DNA from: Peptoniphilaceae bacterium
GTDB taxonomy: Bacteria > Bacillota > Clostridia > Tissierellales > Peptoniphilaceae
Length of the DNA stretch: 64,000 nt
Assembly (NCBI GenBank): GCA_028723425.1
Contig: JAQYEZ010000006.1
Span: forward strand, 1-64,000
Reading direction: 5' to 3'
Below the pieces are notes generated by a model. It did not search any database. It was not told the origin of the DNA and worked only from the letters and a program-made list of their open reading frames with translations. Shown one piece after another: positions 1 through 7,772 of the stretch. Position 1 is the stretch's first letter. The number at the start of each line of letters is the position of its first letter. The position numbers were made by a program, and so were the translations under genes.

Positions 1-162
1 TTTAGAGTAGCTATCAATACCTTACTAGAAGAAGGTATGATAGAGGTCATGGGTAGAGGAAGATCAACGAGATATGTGTTTAATACAAGTTCGTCAGAAT
101 ACTCTTACAGTATGAAAAGATTATTAAGATTAGTAGAAGATGATTTAATAGGAAGAAATTAG
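1..162 (+). CDS. C-terminal fragment of a winged-helix-like protein
   Basis: The frame is open from the first base and ends in TAG at 160-162, leaving 53 residues. The pattern LLEEGMIEVMGRGRSTRY looks like the wing and recognition region of a winged helix, as in the C-terminal DNA-binding part of Fic or AlbA_2/RecG-C-like proteins. The rest of the gene lies outside the window, so the family cannot be fixed. No clear terminator follows; only an imperfect hairpin occurs near 312-350. Confidence 0.5.
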   Translation, partial: FRVAINTLLEEGMIEVMGRGRSTRYVFNTSSSEYSYSMKRLLRLVEDDLIGRN

Positions 163-504
163 AGCCAGCCTATTCCCACATAACAAGACTTTTGAAAAAG
201 TTCAAACGTCATTCATACTGACCACTCAAGCCAGGTGGAGACAGTGGTATTGATGTCAAGAAAATAAGAATAAAAAAGAAAGTGAAACTTTTTAGGACTT
301 TTTCGAAAACTTGGATTAGAAGCAAGCACCTAGAAAGCTTCGCTTGTTTTATATGGAAACAAATATACTGCGAAAAAGTGTAATAATAATATTATATTAT
401 TATTTTATTGCGGTTTGTGATTCTTCTAATCAAAAAGAAAAACTCTTCAAAGATATGGGGTTCCATTTTTTGAAGAGTTTGTGAGTGCTCATATACTATA
501 AAGA
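163..504. other. Intergenic stretch, no gene seen
   Basis: About 340 bases between the truncated first gene and the ASCH gene. It holds an imperfect hairpin near 312-350 and the terminator of the minus-strand gene at 430-480. Short frames on both strands are interrupted by stops. I see no convincing gene, RNA or mobile element. Confidence 0.5.
430..480 (-). terminator. Rho-independent terminator of the ASCH gene
   Basis: Perfect 11-bp inverted repeat, 441-451 against 469-479 (AACTCTTCAAA on the plus strand). On the minus strand it is followed by a T-rich run, and it lies just downstream of the ASCH stop codon. Confidence 0.8.
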
Positions 505-963
505 TTAAAGTTCTAAATCTTTTATATAGTGATTGTCATACCAGTATTGGAAAAGAGCATCGGGATCTTCGTATGTGTCAATGTCTAATATTTCTAGGTC
601 TTTTTTTTCTAATGGCACATTGAAGATTCTTTGTTGACCTTTTATTGGTATGGGTTTTATGGCTTTGATGTTATCAAGGATAAAACAGTACTGACCTTCT
701 AGGTCTTTATCGTCTATTTCGTCATCTAAGAAACAAATGGGCCTTAATTCTTTTTGATATTTTACACAGTCTATTATTGTTGCTATAGCTATTGCATGAC
801 CAAAGATGTAGTTGTCTTTTAATTCTTTGTCTTTGTAGTCGGTCTTTGAGGCACATATGAGTATATCGCCTCTGTATGAAGTCCTCCAGCTTCTCATTTC
901 TGCCAACTTGTATTGCAAGGCTATAGCAGTGGCAAAGAGTGTATGTATACTTATTGCTTTCAT
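505..963 (-). CDS. ASCH-domain protein
   Basis: 152 residues, about the length of one ASCH (PUA-like) domain, a fold linked to RNA or modified-nucleotide binding. The diagnostic segment is RSWRTSYRGDILICAS at about residues 24-39, with GQQRIFNV near the C terminus. The exact ligand is unknown. M1 is kept because family members begin MKAISIH. There is no Shine-Dalgarno, and a consensus promoter ends only 9 bases before the ATG, so the message may be leaderless. It is monocistronic with its own terminator. Confidence 0.8.
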   Translation of the reverse strand: MKAISIHTLFATAIALQYKLAEMRSWRTSYRGDILICASKTDYKDKELKDNYIFGHAIAIATIIDCVKYQKELRPICFLDDEIDDKDLEGQYCFILDNIKAIKPIPIKGQQRIFNVPLEKKDLEILDIDTYEDPDALFQYWYDNHYIKDLEL

Positions 964-972
964 AGTAATTGA

Positions 973-1001
973 ATTATAGTATATTTTTTGGTCTCTGTCA
1001 A
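973..1001 (-). promoter_or_regulatory. Consensus promoter giving a nearly leaderless mRNA
   Basis: On the minus strand, TTGACA (996-1001), a 17-base spacer and TATAAT (973-978). The ATG of the ASCH gene starts at 963, only 9 bases past the -10 box, so the predicted 5' leader is about 0-3 bases. Confidence 0.8.
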
Positions 1002-1305
1002 GGATGAAACGTTAAAATGCCAACACTTGTATCCTTTTCATAAAAATTAAAAAAATTGATAAATACAATACGGCTAATATATTTCATAAGATATTAGGAT
1101 TAAAACAATAATAAGAATAATGCTTACCACATTTTTTGCCAAATTGAGCAGTAGCAAATTCAATGTCAAATATATCTATACTATACTCACTTTCTTCATT
1201 TTTATATTGATTAAAGGTCTGATATCTGTTATAAAAGAAATAGCAAAAATATTTTTTATAAAGATTTTAAAAGAGTATAGTAGAAAGGTAAGAAAGGTGG
1301 TAAGT

Positions 1306-2682
1306 ATGGAAAAAAGTAAATCAGTTTGGCAACAAATAGATGCCAATACAAATAAAGAAATATTTGAATATTCAGAAAAATATAAGAGCTTTTTAGATAA
1401 GGCAAAGACAGAAAGGCTTGCTACACAAGAAATAATAAGACAAGCTAAAGAAAAAGGCTTTATTTCCCTAGAAGAAGCCTTAAAAAAGGGAATAGAAAAA
1501 AACGATAAGATTTATCTAAACAATAAAAATAAATCTGCTGTTTTGATGGTTATGGGAGATAATTTAGAAGAAGGAATGAACATAGTAGGAAGTCATTTGG
1601 ATGCTCCAAGGCTTGACTTAAAGGCTAATCCAATCTATGAACAAGCAGATATGGTACTTGCAAAAACTCACTACTATGGTGGAATAAAAAAATTCCAATG
1701 GCCTACTATTCAACTTGCTCTTCATGGTTATTTTATAGATAAAGATGGTAATGAGGTTAATGTATCCATAGGAGAAAAAGATGATGATCCAGTATTTTAT
1801 ATAAATGATATACTTCCACACTTGGGAGCAACTCAAAATGAGAAGAAGCTTTCAGAAGCAGTTCCAGCAGAAAGCTTAAATGTTGTTTTGGGTCATTCAT
1901 CTTATGGAGTTTCAGATGAAAATCCAATCAAAACATCTGTACTCAAATATTTGAAAGATAATTATAACCTAGATGAAGATGACTTCAAAGTTGCAGAATT
2001 TGAAATTGTTCCAGCTGCTAAAGCAAGAGATGTTGGCTTTGATAGGGCTATGATAGCAGCTCATGGTCAAGATGATAGGGTATGTTCTTTTGCAAACCTA
2101 GAAGCAATTTTAAATGTAGATAATCCTAAGCTTACAGCAGTGGGCCTTTTTGTCGATAAGGAAGAAATAGGCTCAGTTGGAAATACTTCTATGAAGGCAA
2201 AATTCTTCGAAAATATGGTAGCAGAAATTTTAGCTAGCAAAGGAAATTATTCTGATATTTTGTTAAGACGTGCTATGGAAAAGTCTCATGTTTTATCAGC
2301 AGATGTAACTGCAGCTTATGATCCTGATCATGACTATGCTTTTGAAAAATTAAATACTGCTCTTGTTGGTCATGGGGTAACAATGTCCAAATATACTGGA
2401 TCAAGAGGCAAATCTGGCTCAAATGATGCCAATCCAGAATTTTTGGCAAAATTACGTAATCTATTTAACAAAAATAAAGTAATTTGGCAAACAGGAGAAC
2501 TTGGAAAAGTTGACCAAGGTGGCGGAGGAACTATTGCCTTTATACTTGCAGAACATGGGGCAGAGGTTGTCGATATGGGAACAGCTATGCTTTCAATGCA
2601 TGCTCCTGTAGAGCTCCTTTCCAAGGCCGATGCCTATATGACTTACAAAGCATATGAGGTCTTTTTAAACCAATTCGAATAG
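1306..2682 (+). CDS. M18-family aminopeptidase
   Basis: 458 residues, the usual size for a cytosolic di-zinc M18 aminopeptidase that trims N-terminal residues from peptides. Metal and catalytic motifs run in order: GSHLDAPRLDL (His97), AHGQDDRVCS, DKEEIGSVGN, SADVTAAYDP and the C-terminal SMHAPVELLSKAD histidine. The start at 1306 is chosen because AGAAAGGTGG precedes it by 5 bases. The same frame opens further upstream at 1120, but that stretch has no ribosome site and encodes a hydrophobic run foreign to the family. A terminator follows directly. Confidence 0.92.
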   Translation: MEKSKSVWQQIDANTNKEIFEYSEKYKSFLDKAKTERLATQEIIRQAKEKGFISLEEALKKGIEKNDKIYLNNKNKSAVLMVMGDNLEEGMNIVGSHLDAPRLDLKANPIYEQADMVLAKTHYYGGIKKFQWPTIQLALHGYFIDKDGNEVNVSIGEKDDDPVFYINDILPHLGATQNEKKLSEAVPAESLNVVLGHSSYGVSDENPIKTSVLKYLKDNYNLDEDDFKVAEFEIVPAAKARDVGFDRAMIAAHGQDDRVCSFANLEAILNVDNPKLTAVGLFVDKEEIGSVGNTSMKAKFFENMVAEILASKGNYSDILLRRAMEKSHVLSADVTAAYDPDHDYAFEKLNTALVGHGVTMSKYTGSRGKSGSNDANPEFLAKLRNLFNKNKVIWQTGELGKVDQGGGGTIAFILAEHGAEVVDMGTAMLSMHAPVELLSKADAYMTYKAYEVFLNQFE

Positions 2683-2689
2683 AAAAATC

Positions 2690-2716
2690 TAAAGCCCCTT
2701 GTGGGCTTTTTATATG
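2690..2716 (+). terminator. Terminator after M18 aminopeptidase
   Basis: AAAGCCC/GGGCTTT hairpin with a very short loop, followed by a T run, immediately after the stop codon. Confidence 0.85.
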
Positions 2717-2780
2717 CCCAATTTTTAAAAGCCACATAAATTTACATTTATTATTATAAAATAAAAAACATAAATTTATT

Positions 2781-2808
2781 TTGCGATTATTACTTTATTA
2801 GGTATAAT
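2781..2808 (+). promoter_or_regulatory. Promoter of the glutathione peroxidase gene
   Basis: TTGCGA (2781-2786), 16-base spacer, TATAAT (2803-2808), about 37 bases before the start codon. Confidence 0.6.
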
Positions 2809-2845
2809 GTTTGAGTAAATAATTTTTGTTAAATAAGGAGAATAT

Positions 2846-3388
2846 ATGACAGTTTACGATTATTCAATCAAGGATGCTAATAATAATGAAGTTTCTTTAA
2901 AAGACTATGAAGGCAAGGTTCTTATGATAGTAAATACTGCTACAGAATGCGGTTTTACTCCACAATATGAAGAAATTGAAAATATCTATGAAGACTTAAA
3001 AGATCAAGGCTTTGAAGTAATAGATATTCCTTGTAATCAATTTGGGGGACAAGCTCCAGGAACAGAAGAAGAGATACATAGTTTTTGCCAACTACATTTT
3101 AATACTAAATTTGAGCCATTCAAAAAATCTGATGTAAATGGAGAAAATGAACTTGCTCTTTACACATATTTAAAAGAACAAAAAGGTTTCAAAGGCTTCC
3201 AAGATCATCCAATAAGGCCAATTTTAGAAGAAATGTTTGACAAAGAAGATCCAGCTTGGAGAGATAAGGATGATATAAAGTGGAACTTTACAAAATTTAT
3301 CATAGATAGAAAGGGAAATGTTGTAGAAAGATTTGAACCAACAGCCGACCTAAATGAAGTAAAAGATTGTATTAAATCTTTATTATAA
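2846..3388 (+). CDS. Glutathione peroxidase family protein
   Basis: 180 residues, a full-length thioredoxin-fold peroxidase that reduces peroxides. The peroxidatic cysteine is Cys35 in TECGFTPQY, with the family glutamine in CNQFGGQ and the tryptophan in WNFTKF. Cysteine rather than selenocysteine is encoded. Bacterial members usually draw electrons from thioredoxin rather than glutathione (family knowledge). AAGGAG precedes the ATG. The gene has its own promoter and a likely terminator, and fits oxygen defence in an anaerobe. Confidence 0.92.
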   Translation: MTVYDYSIKDANNNEVSLKDYEGKVLMIVNTATECGFTPQYEEIENIYEDLKDQGFEVIDIPCNQFGGQAPGTEEEIHSFCQLHFNTKFEPFKKSDVNGENELALYTYLKEQKGFKGFQDHPIRPILEEMFDKEDPAWRDKDDIKWNFTKFIIDRKGNVVERFEPTADLNEVKDCIKSLL

Positions 3389-3409
3389 TAAATCCTTATA
3401 GGACACTTT

Positions 3410-3437
3410 AGCCCAAAAAGCTTGGTGTCTTTTGTTT
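3410..3437 (+). terminator. Probable terminator after glutathione peroxidase
   Basis: AGGACAC pairs with GTGTCTT (one G-U pair) around an inner AGC/GCT pairing, followed by TTTGTTTT. The internal loop makes it less certain than the other terminators. Confidence 0.5.
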
Positions 3438-3489
3438 TATCAAAATCTTTTGTATAATAGTATTAAAATAGGCACAAGGGGATTAAATT

Positions 3490-3897
3490 ATGGATTATAT
3501 GAAAGATAGGATTACTGAAAAAAGAATAGAGAATAATCTATATAAGGCTGTAAAATGTGCGGAAGATTTTAATAGAGCCTTTGATTTTACTCCAGGCTCT
3601 ATTAAAGACTTGGAAGATATACTTGATTATTACAGTGAAGATATAAAGATAAAAGCATTAAAAGAAGAACAAATTTCAAATCTTTCCTGTATTTTTGGCT
3701 CATATCTTGGTCAAGTGCTCTTAGACCAAAGATATAAAAAAGAGGGCTATGTTCGGTCAAAAAATACTAAGTCAAGTTTTCCTATTCTAAAAAAAGACAA
3801 AGTCTACATTTCCCCTATAGATAAGGTTTACAAAAGACTTATATTAGGTCCAGATGAAAATGTTCAAACATATTTTCAAGCTTTAATAAATATATAA
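3490..3897 (+). CDS. Conserved hypothetical protein, DUF3806-like
   Basis: 135 residues, soluble, no signal peptide or membrane segment. The central motif CIFGSYLGQVLLDQRYKKEGY resembles the 'GaYlGevl' core of DUF3806-type proteins of unknown function, which is only a pattern resemblance. AGGGG lies 8 bases before the ATG, and a TATAAT box sits at 3453-3458. It converges on the next gene, with which it shares a bidirectional terminator. No function is assigned. Confidence 0.6.
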   Translation: MDYMKDRITEKRIENNLYKAVKCAEDFNRAFDFTPGSIKDLEDILDYYSEDIKIKALKEEQISNLSCIFGSYLGQVLLDQRYKKEGYVRSKNTKSSFPILKKDKVYISPIDKVYKRLILGPDENVQTYFQALINI

Positions 3898-3932
3898 AAA
3901 TAGATAAGGACTTTTTTCCTTATCTATTATCT
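3898..3932. terminator. Bidirectional terminator between convergent genes
   Basis: Perfect 10-bp stem (TAGATAAGGA, 3901-3910, against 3917-3926) with a T-rich loop. It is A-rich on one side and T-rich on the other. It overlaps the stop codon of the minus-strand hydrolase gene and serves both genes. Confidence 0.8.
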
Positions 3933-4873
3933 TTTACATAGGCCCATGACGGGTTATTCTTTAATTCATTTCTTACTATAAAAGCATTAGCTGCGGTGGT
4001 ATCTTTTTTTAAGCTATAATTAAACCAAGCATTCATATAGCCTAAAGGGTGGTAATTATTTACCAAGTTATTATCATACTTTTTCTTTATAGCTCCATAA
4101 GCTTCTACATTTTTATTTACAGAATTTATATTTTCAGATAAAGCTTCCAAAGGGCAGTAGAAAGAATCTATCTTGCCAGAACCTGCTGTAATAAATATAG
4201 GCTTATTTACTTTTTTCATGTCATAGGCTAAAGAAGACTTGTTTTTCAATAAAAACTTATTATTTATAGTTCCCATTTTAGGAAGGGAAGTTAGAAAGAT
4301 TGCTTTTATAGAATCGTTATTTTTTAGGTAAGAAGCATTTAAGGCTTCACAGGCTCCCACTCCATGTCCACCAAGTCCTATATTATTCATATCAATCTTA
4401 TCTTTAAGAGAAAAACTCCTATCTTTATTTAAACTAGCCAATGTTTCTATAGCCTTATAGGTATTTTCTCCGTTACCATTAGTAGAATCTTCATTGACTA
4501 AGACCAGAAAACCGAAAGATGCTAAGCTTTGCAAGGACTTCTCGTAATCCTTATAAGTTAGATTTTCATCAGTTGAGAAAAAAATTGGTTGAAGTTTTTT
4601 ATCTTTATTAAGAGGATAAAAGATTTGATATTTTTTACTTTTATCTTTTTTATCTGTTATAGTTTCTTCTTGTATATCTTCTGCAGGATTTTTACTAAAT
4701 TCATATTCTATTCTATTTACGTTTTGCTTATAGGAAATAGTATTATATTTTGCAAATTCTTCGTTTTTCTTTATGATATTATGCAAATGAAGACGGTAAA
4801 CAAAGAATATTGCCAGTATTATAAGAATAAAGCCAAATAAGAATTTCAATGTTTCTTTTAGATATTTGTTCAT
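3920..4873 (-). CDS. Membrane-anchored alpha/beta-hydrolase-like protein, serine missing
   Basis: 317 residues with an N-terminal membrane segment at about 8-27, the remainder predicted outside. The layout after the anchor follows alpha/beta hydrolases of the dienelactone-hydrolase/PAF-acetylhydrolase type. A strand is followed by a nucleophile elbow reading GLGGHGVGACEA near residue 170. In active family members this is GHSxG; here the serine position is Gly171, so classical esterase activity is doubtful. A late His (YHPLG) is present. GGAG precedes the ATG. The gene is monocistronic with its own promoter. Confidence 0.7.
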   Translation of the reverse strand: MNKYLKETLKFLFGFILIILAIFFVYRLHLHNIIKKNEEFAKYNTISYKQNVNRIEYEFSKNPAEDIQEETITDKKDKSKKYQIFYPLNKDKKLQPIFFSTDENLTYKDYEKSLQSLASFGFLVLVNEDSTNGNGENTYKAIETLASLNKDRSFSLKDKIDMNNIGLGGHGVGACEALNASYLKNNDSIKAIFLTSLPKMGTINNKFLLKNKSSLAYDMKKVNKPIFITAGSGKIDSFYCPLEALSENINSVNKNVEAYGAIKKKYDNNLVNNYHPLGYMNAWFNYSLKKDTTAANAFIVRNELKNNPSWAYVKDNR

Positions 4874-4899
4874 AACACACTCCGTTTATTTATAGTAAA

Positions 4900-4928
4900 A
4901 TTATAATATAAAAGCGGCAATTCTACAA
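4900..4928 (-). promoter_or_regulatory. Promoter of the hydrolase-like gene
   Basis: Minus strand TTGTAG (4923-4928), 17-base spacer, TATAAT (4900-4905), about 26 bases before the start codon. Confidence 0.6.
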
Positions 4929-5105
4929 AATAATATCCAAAAAAGCCCATAAAAATATAATTTTTTTCAAATCAACTTTTTTGTATAAGAAATTTTAAGT
5001 ATATAGCACAAATATCAAGATAGGATTAAATTTAAGTAATATTTATTTTAAATAGCCTTTCAAAATATACAATAAAATACTTACAAAAATTTTAACTATA
5101 TATAA

Positions 5106-5134
5106 TTGACAGCTTGATAAATAGTTGATAAATT
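5106..5134 (+). promoter_or_regulatory. Promoter of the lipoprotein operon
   Basis: TTGACA (5106-5111), 17-base spacer, TAAATT (5129-5134). It leaves a leader of about 120 bases before the lipoprotein start, which contains the hairpin at 5171-5187. Confidence 0.55.
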
Positions 5135-5170
5135 AAAAATAAAGAATACAGGTCTTTAGTAGAAAAAATT

Positions 5171-5187
5171 AGGTAGCGCACCTACCT
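5171..5187 (+). repeat. Hairpin in the leader of the lipoprotein operon
   Basis: AGGTAG-CGCAC-CTACCT, a perfect 6-bp inverted repeat with a 5-base loop. It has no T run after it, so it is not a normal terminator. It could be an operator or an RNA stem between promoter and start. The rest of 4930-5258 shows nothing else. Confidence 0.4.
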
Positions 5188-5258
5188 ATTAAAATATCTA
5201 ATTGTAATTTCTAACTAATTAAGACTTGCCTTCTAATATTATATATCGAGGTCAAATT

Positions 5259-5903
5259 ATGAAAAGGTTTATTTATTTAATTTTACTAGTATTTTTATTT
5301 ACATCATGTGGGAATAAAGATAGTGAGCAAAGTGATTCTAAAAATGAAGTATTAGAAAGTGTTAAAGATCAAGAACAAAAGGAAGCTTTAGAAAGTATTG
5401 TAAAACATAAGGATGAGGGAGTTTACGATTACATTTCTTACAATACAGAAGATAATAGCATTATACAAGAATATGTAAAGGGAGTAGGGCAAGGCTTGGA
5501 ATTTACCATTATTAATAATAATGACTATTATTTTAATGATGGCAAAACTATAACATATGCAAATAAGGAAAAGAATTTATATTATCAAGAAAACACTGAT
5601 AAGATTTATGATGATAGTCCTAGTGAAGAGGGTATTTATGATGAAATGTCTCAAATGGGTTTAAACAAAGTTGAAATAAGTGATGCTTATATTTCCTTAT
5701 CTTATGATACAGGTTCTATTGAGAAGTATGATAGAAAAACCTTGGATTTAATTGAGAATGAATTTACAGGAGAAGGTAAAAAAATATTAAAAAAACTAGA
5801 ATCTAAGGATATGGACGTAAAAGCCTCTTATGATAAAAATATAAAAATTATCGAAGGTATGAATAAGGCTAAGACAGTAGGGGAAGTTACTGGAAATGAA
5901 TAA
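5259..5903 (+). CDS. Lipoprotein of unknown function
   Basis: 214 residues. The N terminus is a short basic stretch, a hydrophobic core and a lipobox-like LFTSC, predicting lipid attachment to the cysteine at about residue 18 and exposure outside the membrane. The mature part is acidic and serine-rich at first, then mixed alpha/beta, with no domain I recognise. The start at 5259 is preferred because GAGGT lies 7 bases upstream and the signal sequence begins there. It overlaps the next gene by 8 bases, so the two are probably translated together. Confidence 0.7.
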   Translation: MKRFIYLILLVFLFTSCGNKDSEQSDSKNEVLESVKDQEQKEALESIVKHKDEGVYDYISYNTEDNSIIQEYVKGVGQGLEFTIINNNDYYFNDGKTITYANKEKNLYYQENTDKIYDDSPSEEGIYDEMSQMGLNKVEISDAYISLSYDTGSIEKYDRKTLDLIENEFTGEGKKILKKLESKDMDVKASYDKNIKIIEGMNKAKTVGEVTGNE

Positions 5904-6390
5904 AAAAAGAAAAATAAGGATTATCTTAGCTTTACTGATTATTTTTTTATTTACTATATTTATGATTGTTAGGAGAAATATAGGATTTCCCCAAAAAGAA
6001 AAAATAGAAGAGATAGGCTTAAATGAATATATAGATTGCGGTCAAATAAGCATAAAAGTAATGGATAAAAAAATAGAAAGAATTGATTCCTCAGAGTTTC
6101 CTATAGGAGCGGTTACTTTTAAGATAAAAAATAATCAATCAAGGCCTTTAGATATTTCTTATATTTCAGACATGATACTTCTATATTCTGATTTCAGTGG
6201 TAGTATCATACAAAATATTGATCGTGGATTTGGTGGAAATGATGATTTTGAAAATTTTTATAGTAAAGAAGATTTGAAACTTAAAGCTAATCAAGAAAAA
6301 GAATTTGTTTTTAATTGTTATTTGTTTAAAGAAGTGAATAAGTATAAAAATTTCATATATTTGGAAAATGTAGAGCCAAATAAAGTTTAG
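5896..6390 (+). CDS. Membrane-anchored protein, DUF4352-like
   Basis: 164 residues with one N-terminal membrane anchor at about 7-25. The extracytoplasmic part contains alternating strands such as GAVTFKIKNNQSRPLDI and ends in KANQEKEFVFNCY, the pattern of the small Ig-like DUF4352 fold found in Gram-positive surface proteins. The fold assignment is an inference. It overlaps the upstream lipoprotein gene by 8 bases and likely forms a two-gene operon with it. Function unknown. Confidence 0.6.
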   Translation: MNKKRKIRIILALLIIFLFTIFMIVRRNIGFPQKEKIEEIGLNEYIDCGQISIKVMDKKIERIDSSEFPIGAVTFKIKNNQSRPLDISYISDMILLYSDFSGSIIQNIDRGFGGNDDFENFYSKEDLKLKANQEKEFVFNCYLFKEVNKYKNFIYLENVEPNKV

Positions 6391-6515
6391 AAATTATAGA
6401 TTTGTTAATATCGGCAAAATACTAAAAATTAATATAAAATTAAAGAATATTAAAATAATTCCTTCAAATTTTGAATAATCATAAATTGTAGTACAATAAA
6501 TGTGAAGGAGGGATT

Positions 6516-6884
6516 ATGAAAAATCTTATAAAGAATAATAAAATCTTGAGAGAAAAAATACCACTTTATTATTATTTACTTAAAAATGAATCTACACCTA
6601 AACTTGCCAAAAGCTTAATAATAGGTCTTATCATTTATCTTATATCGCCACTTGATATAATTCCTGATACTATACCAGTTTTGGGTTTGGCTGATGATAT
6701 TGCTCTTTTTCCTCTTTTTGCCTATATACTTACAAAGATAGTGCCAGAGGATATTTGGCAAAAATCCAAAGATAAAACTGATAGACTATGGTTTAATTCA
6801 AAAACTTATATGATCTGTAAAATTATATTTCTTGTTTTAATAGCTATCCTAGCCTTTATTTTTATTAGAAGTCTATTAAAATAA
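6516..6884 (+). CDS. YkvA-like DUF1232 membrane protein
   Basis: 122 residues. The DUF1232 signature is clear in the middle: LISPLDIIPDTIPVLGLADD, followed by a second hydrophobic stretch, and a third membrane segment closes the C terminus. The family is widespread, membrane associated and uncharacterised. GAAGGAGGG lies 4 bases before the ATG. It ends 1 base short of the convergent next gene. A weak promoter (TTGAAT, then TACAAT at 6492) lies upstream. Confidence 0.8.
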   Translation: MKNLIKNNKILREKIPLYYYLLKNESTPKLAKSLIIGLIIYLISPLDIIPDTIPVLGLADDIALFPLFAYILTKIVPEDIWQKSKDKTDRLWFNSKTYMICKIIFLVLIAILAFIFIRSLLK

Positions 6885-6885
6885 A

Positions 6886-7599
6886 CTAGGCTAGGAAATT
6901 AAAGTAAGAATAAACCAACAAATAAATAATCACTTGATGGGCCAAATATATTTCTATGGAATGTTGGCCTATTTTTGCGAGTAAATTATTAGAGTAGCTT
7001 TTATTAAAAAACTTAGATTTTATAAATATTTTTCCAATTAAAAGTCCAAAAAAGTAAATAAAAAACCAAGGGATTATTGGAAAATAATCTGTAGAATAAA
7101 AACTATCATTTGGAAATCCTAATGGGAATAGGTTCATATCATATAGCTTTGAATCAATATTAAATGCTAGTATTTGCTTGTTGGGTAGTCTATAAAAGAT
7201 TATAAAAAGCACTAAAAAAACTATAGAAAATTTTGGGTCTATCTTTAATTTTTTTTGTATAAGGCCAGTTAAGATCATTGATAGGCCTAGACCATTTAAT
7301 ACTCCAAAAAGAATAAGCAAATCTTTGTCAAAAAAATAGGTTATAGCACTAATTAGAAATCCCAGTAGACTTATTTTTATGCCTCTTTTTATATTGCTTT
7401 GGTAAGATAGGAAATTTGATACTATCCCAGATATTGTAAAAAAAGCTATAGCAATAGATAACTGCCATATATGATTAAATAAAGTATTATCATACCAGGC
7501 TAAGTTTCTATATAAGTTAATATCATAGCATAAATGAAATAAAACCATGGATATGATTGTAAATCCCCTAATTTGATCTATTAAATAATTTCTTTTCAT
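6886..7599 (-). CDS. DUF1624 integral membrane protein, acyltransferase-like
   Basis: 237 residues, hydrophobic, about seven predicted membrane helices. The first helix carries IDQIRGFTIISMVLFHLCYD, the signature of the DUF1624 group related to heparan-alpha-glucosaminide N-acetyltransferases. In that group a histidine in this helix takes part in acyl transfer across the membrane. The bacterial substrate is unknown, probably an envelope sugar. The ATG at 7599 is chosen because TGAGGTG precedes it. A TTG 12 bases earlier is in frame but lies inside that ribosome site. Confidence 0.8.
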   Translation of the reverse strand: MKRNYLIDQIRGFTIISMVLFHLCYDINLYRNLAWYDNTLFNHIWQLSIAIAFFTISGIVSNFLSYQSNIKRGIKISLLGFLISAITYFFDKDLLILFGVLNGLGLSMILTGLIQKKLKIDPKFSIVFLVLFIIFYRLPNKQILAFNIDSKLYDMNLFPLGFPNDSFYSTDYFPIIPWFFIYFFGLLIGKIFIKSKFFNKSYSNNLLAKIGQHSIEIYLAHQVIIYLLVYSYFNFLA

Positions 7600-7772
7600 A
7601 AGACACCTCAAGATAATTTTATCAGAAAAGTAAAGTAAACAAAAATTTTGATAGCTTTAAAGGATTTTTTGTTGATAGAAGGAGTATAATTTAAGAGCGA
7701 TATTTAAATATTTACCTATGATTTATAATTTTGTTTTTGCTATAATTTAAAATGAAGAAATGGAGATAAGAA

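Noticed and set aside
1120..1305. N-terminal extension of the M18 aminopeptidase with a hydrophobic segment
   Set aside because: No ribosome site at 1120, the extension is foreign to the family, and a good AGGTGG lies before ATG 1306.
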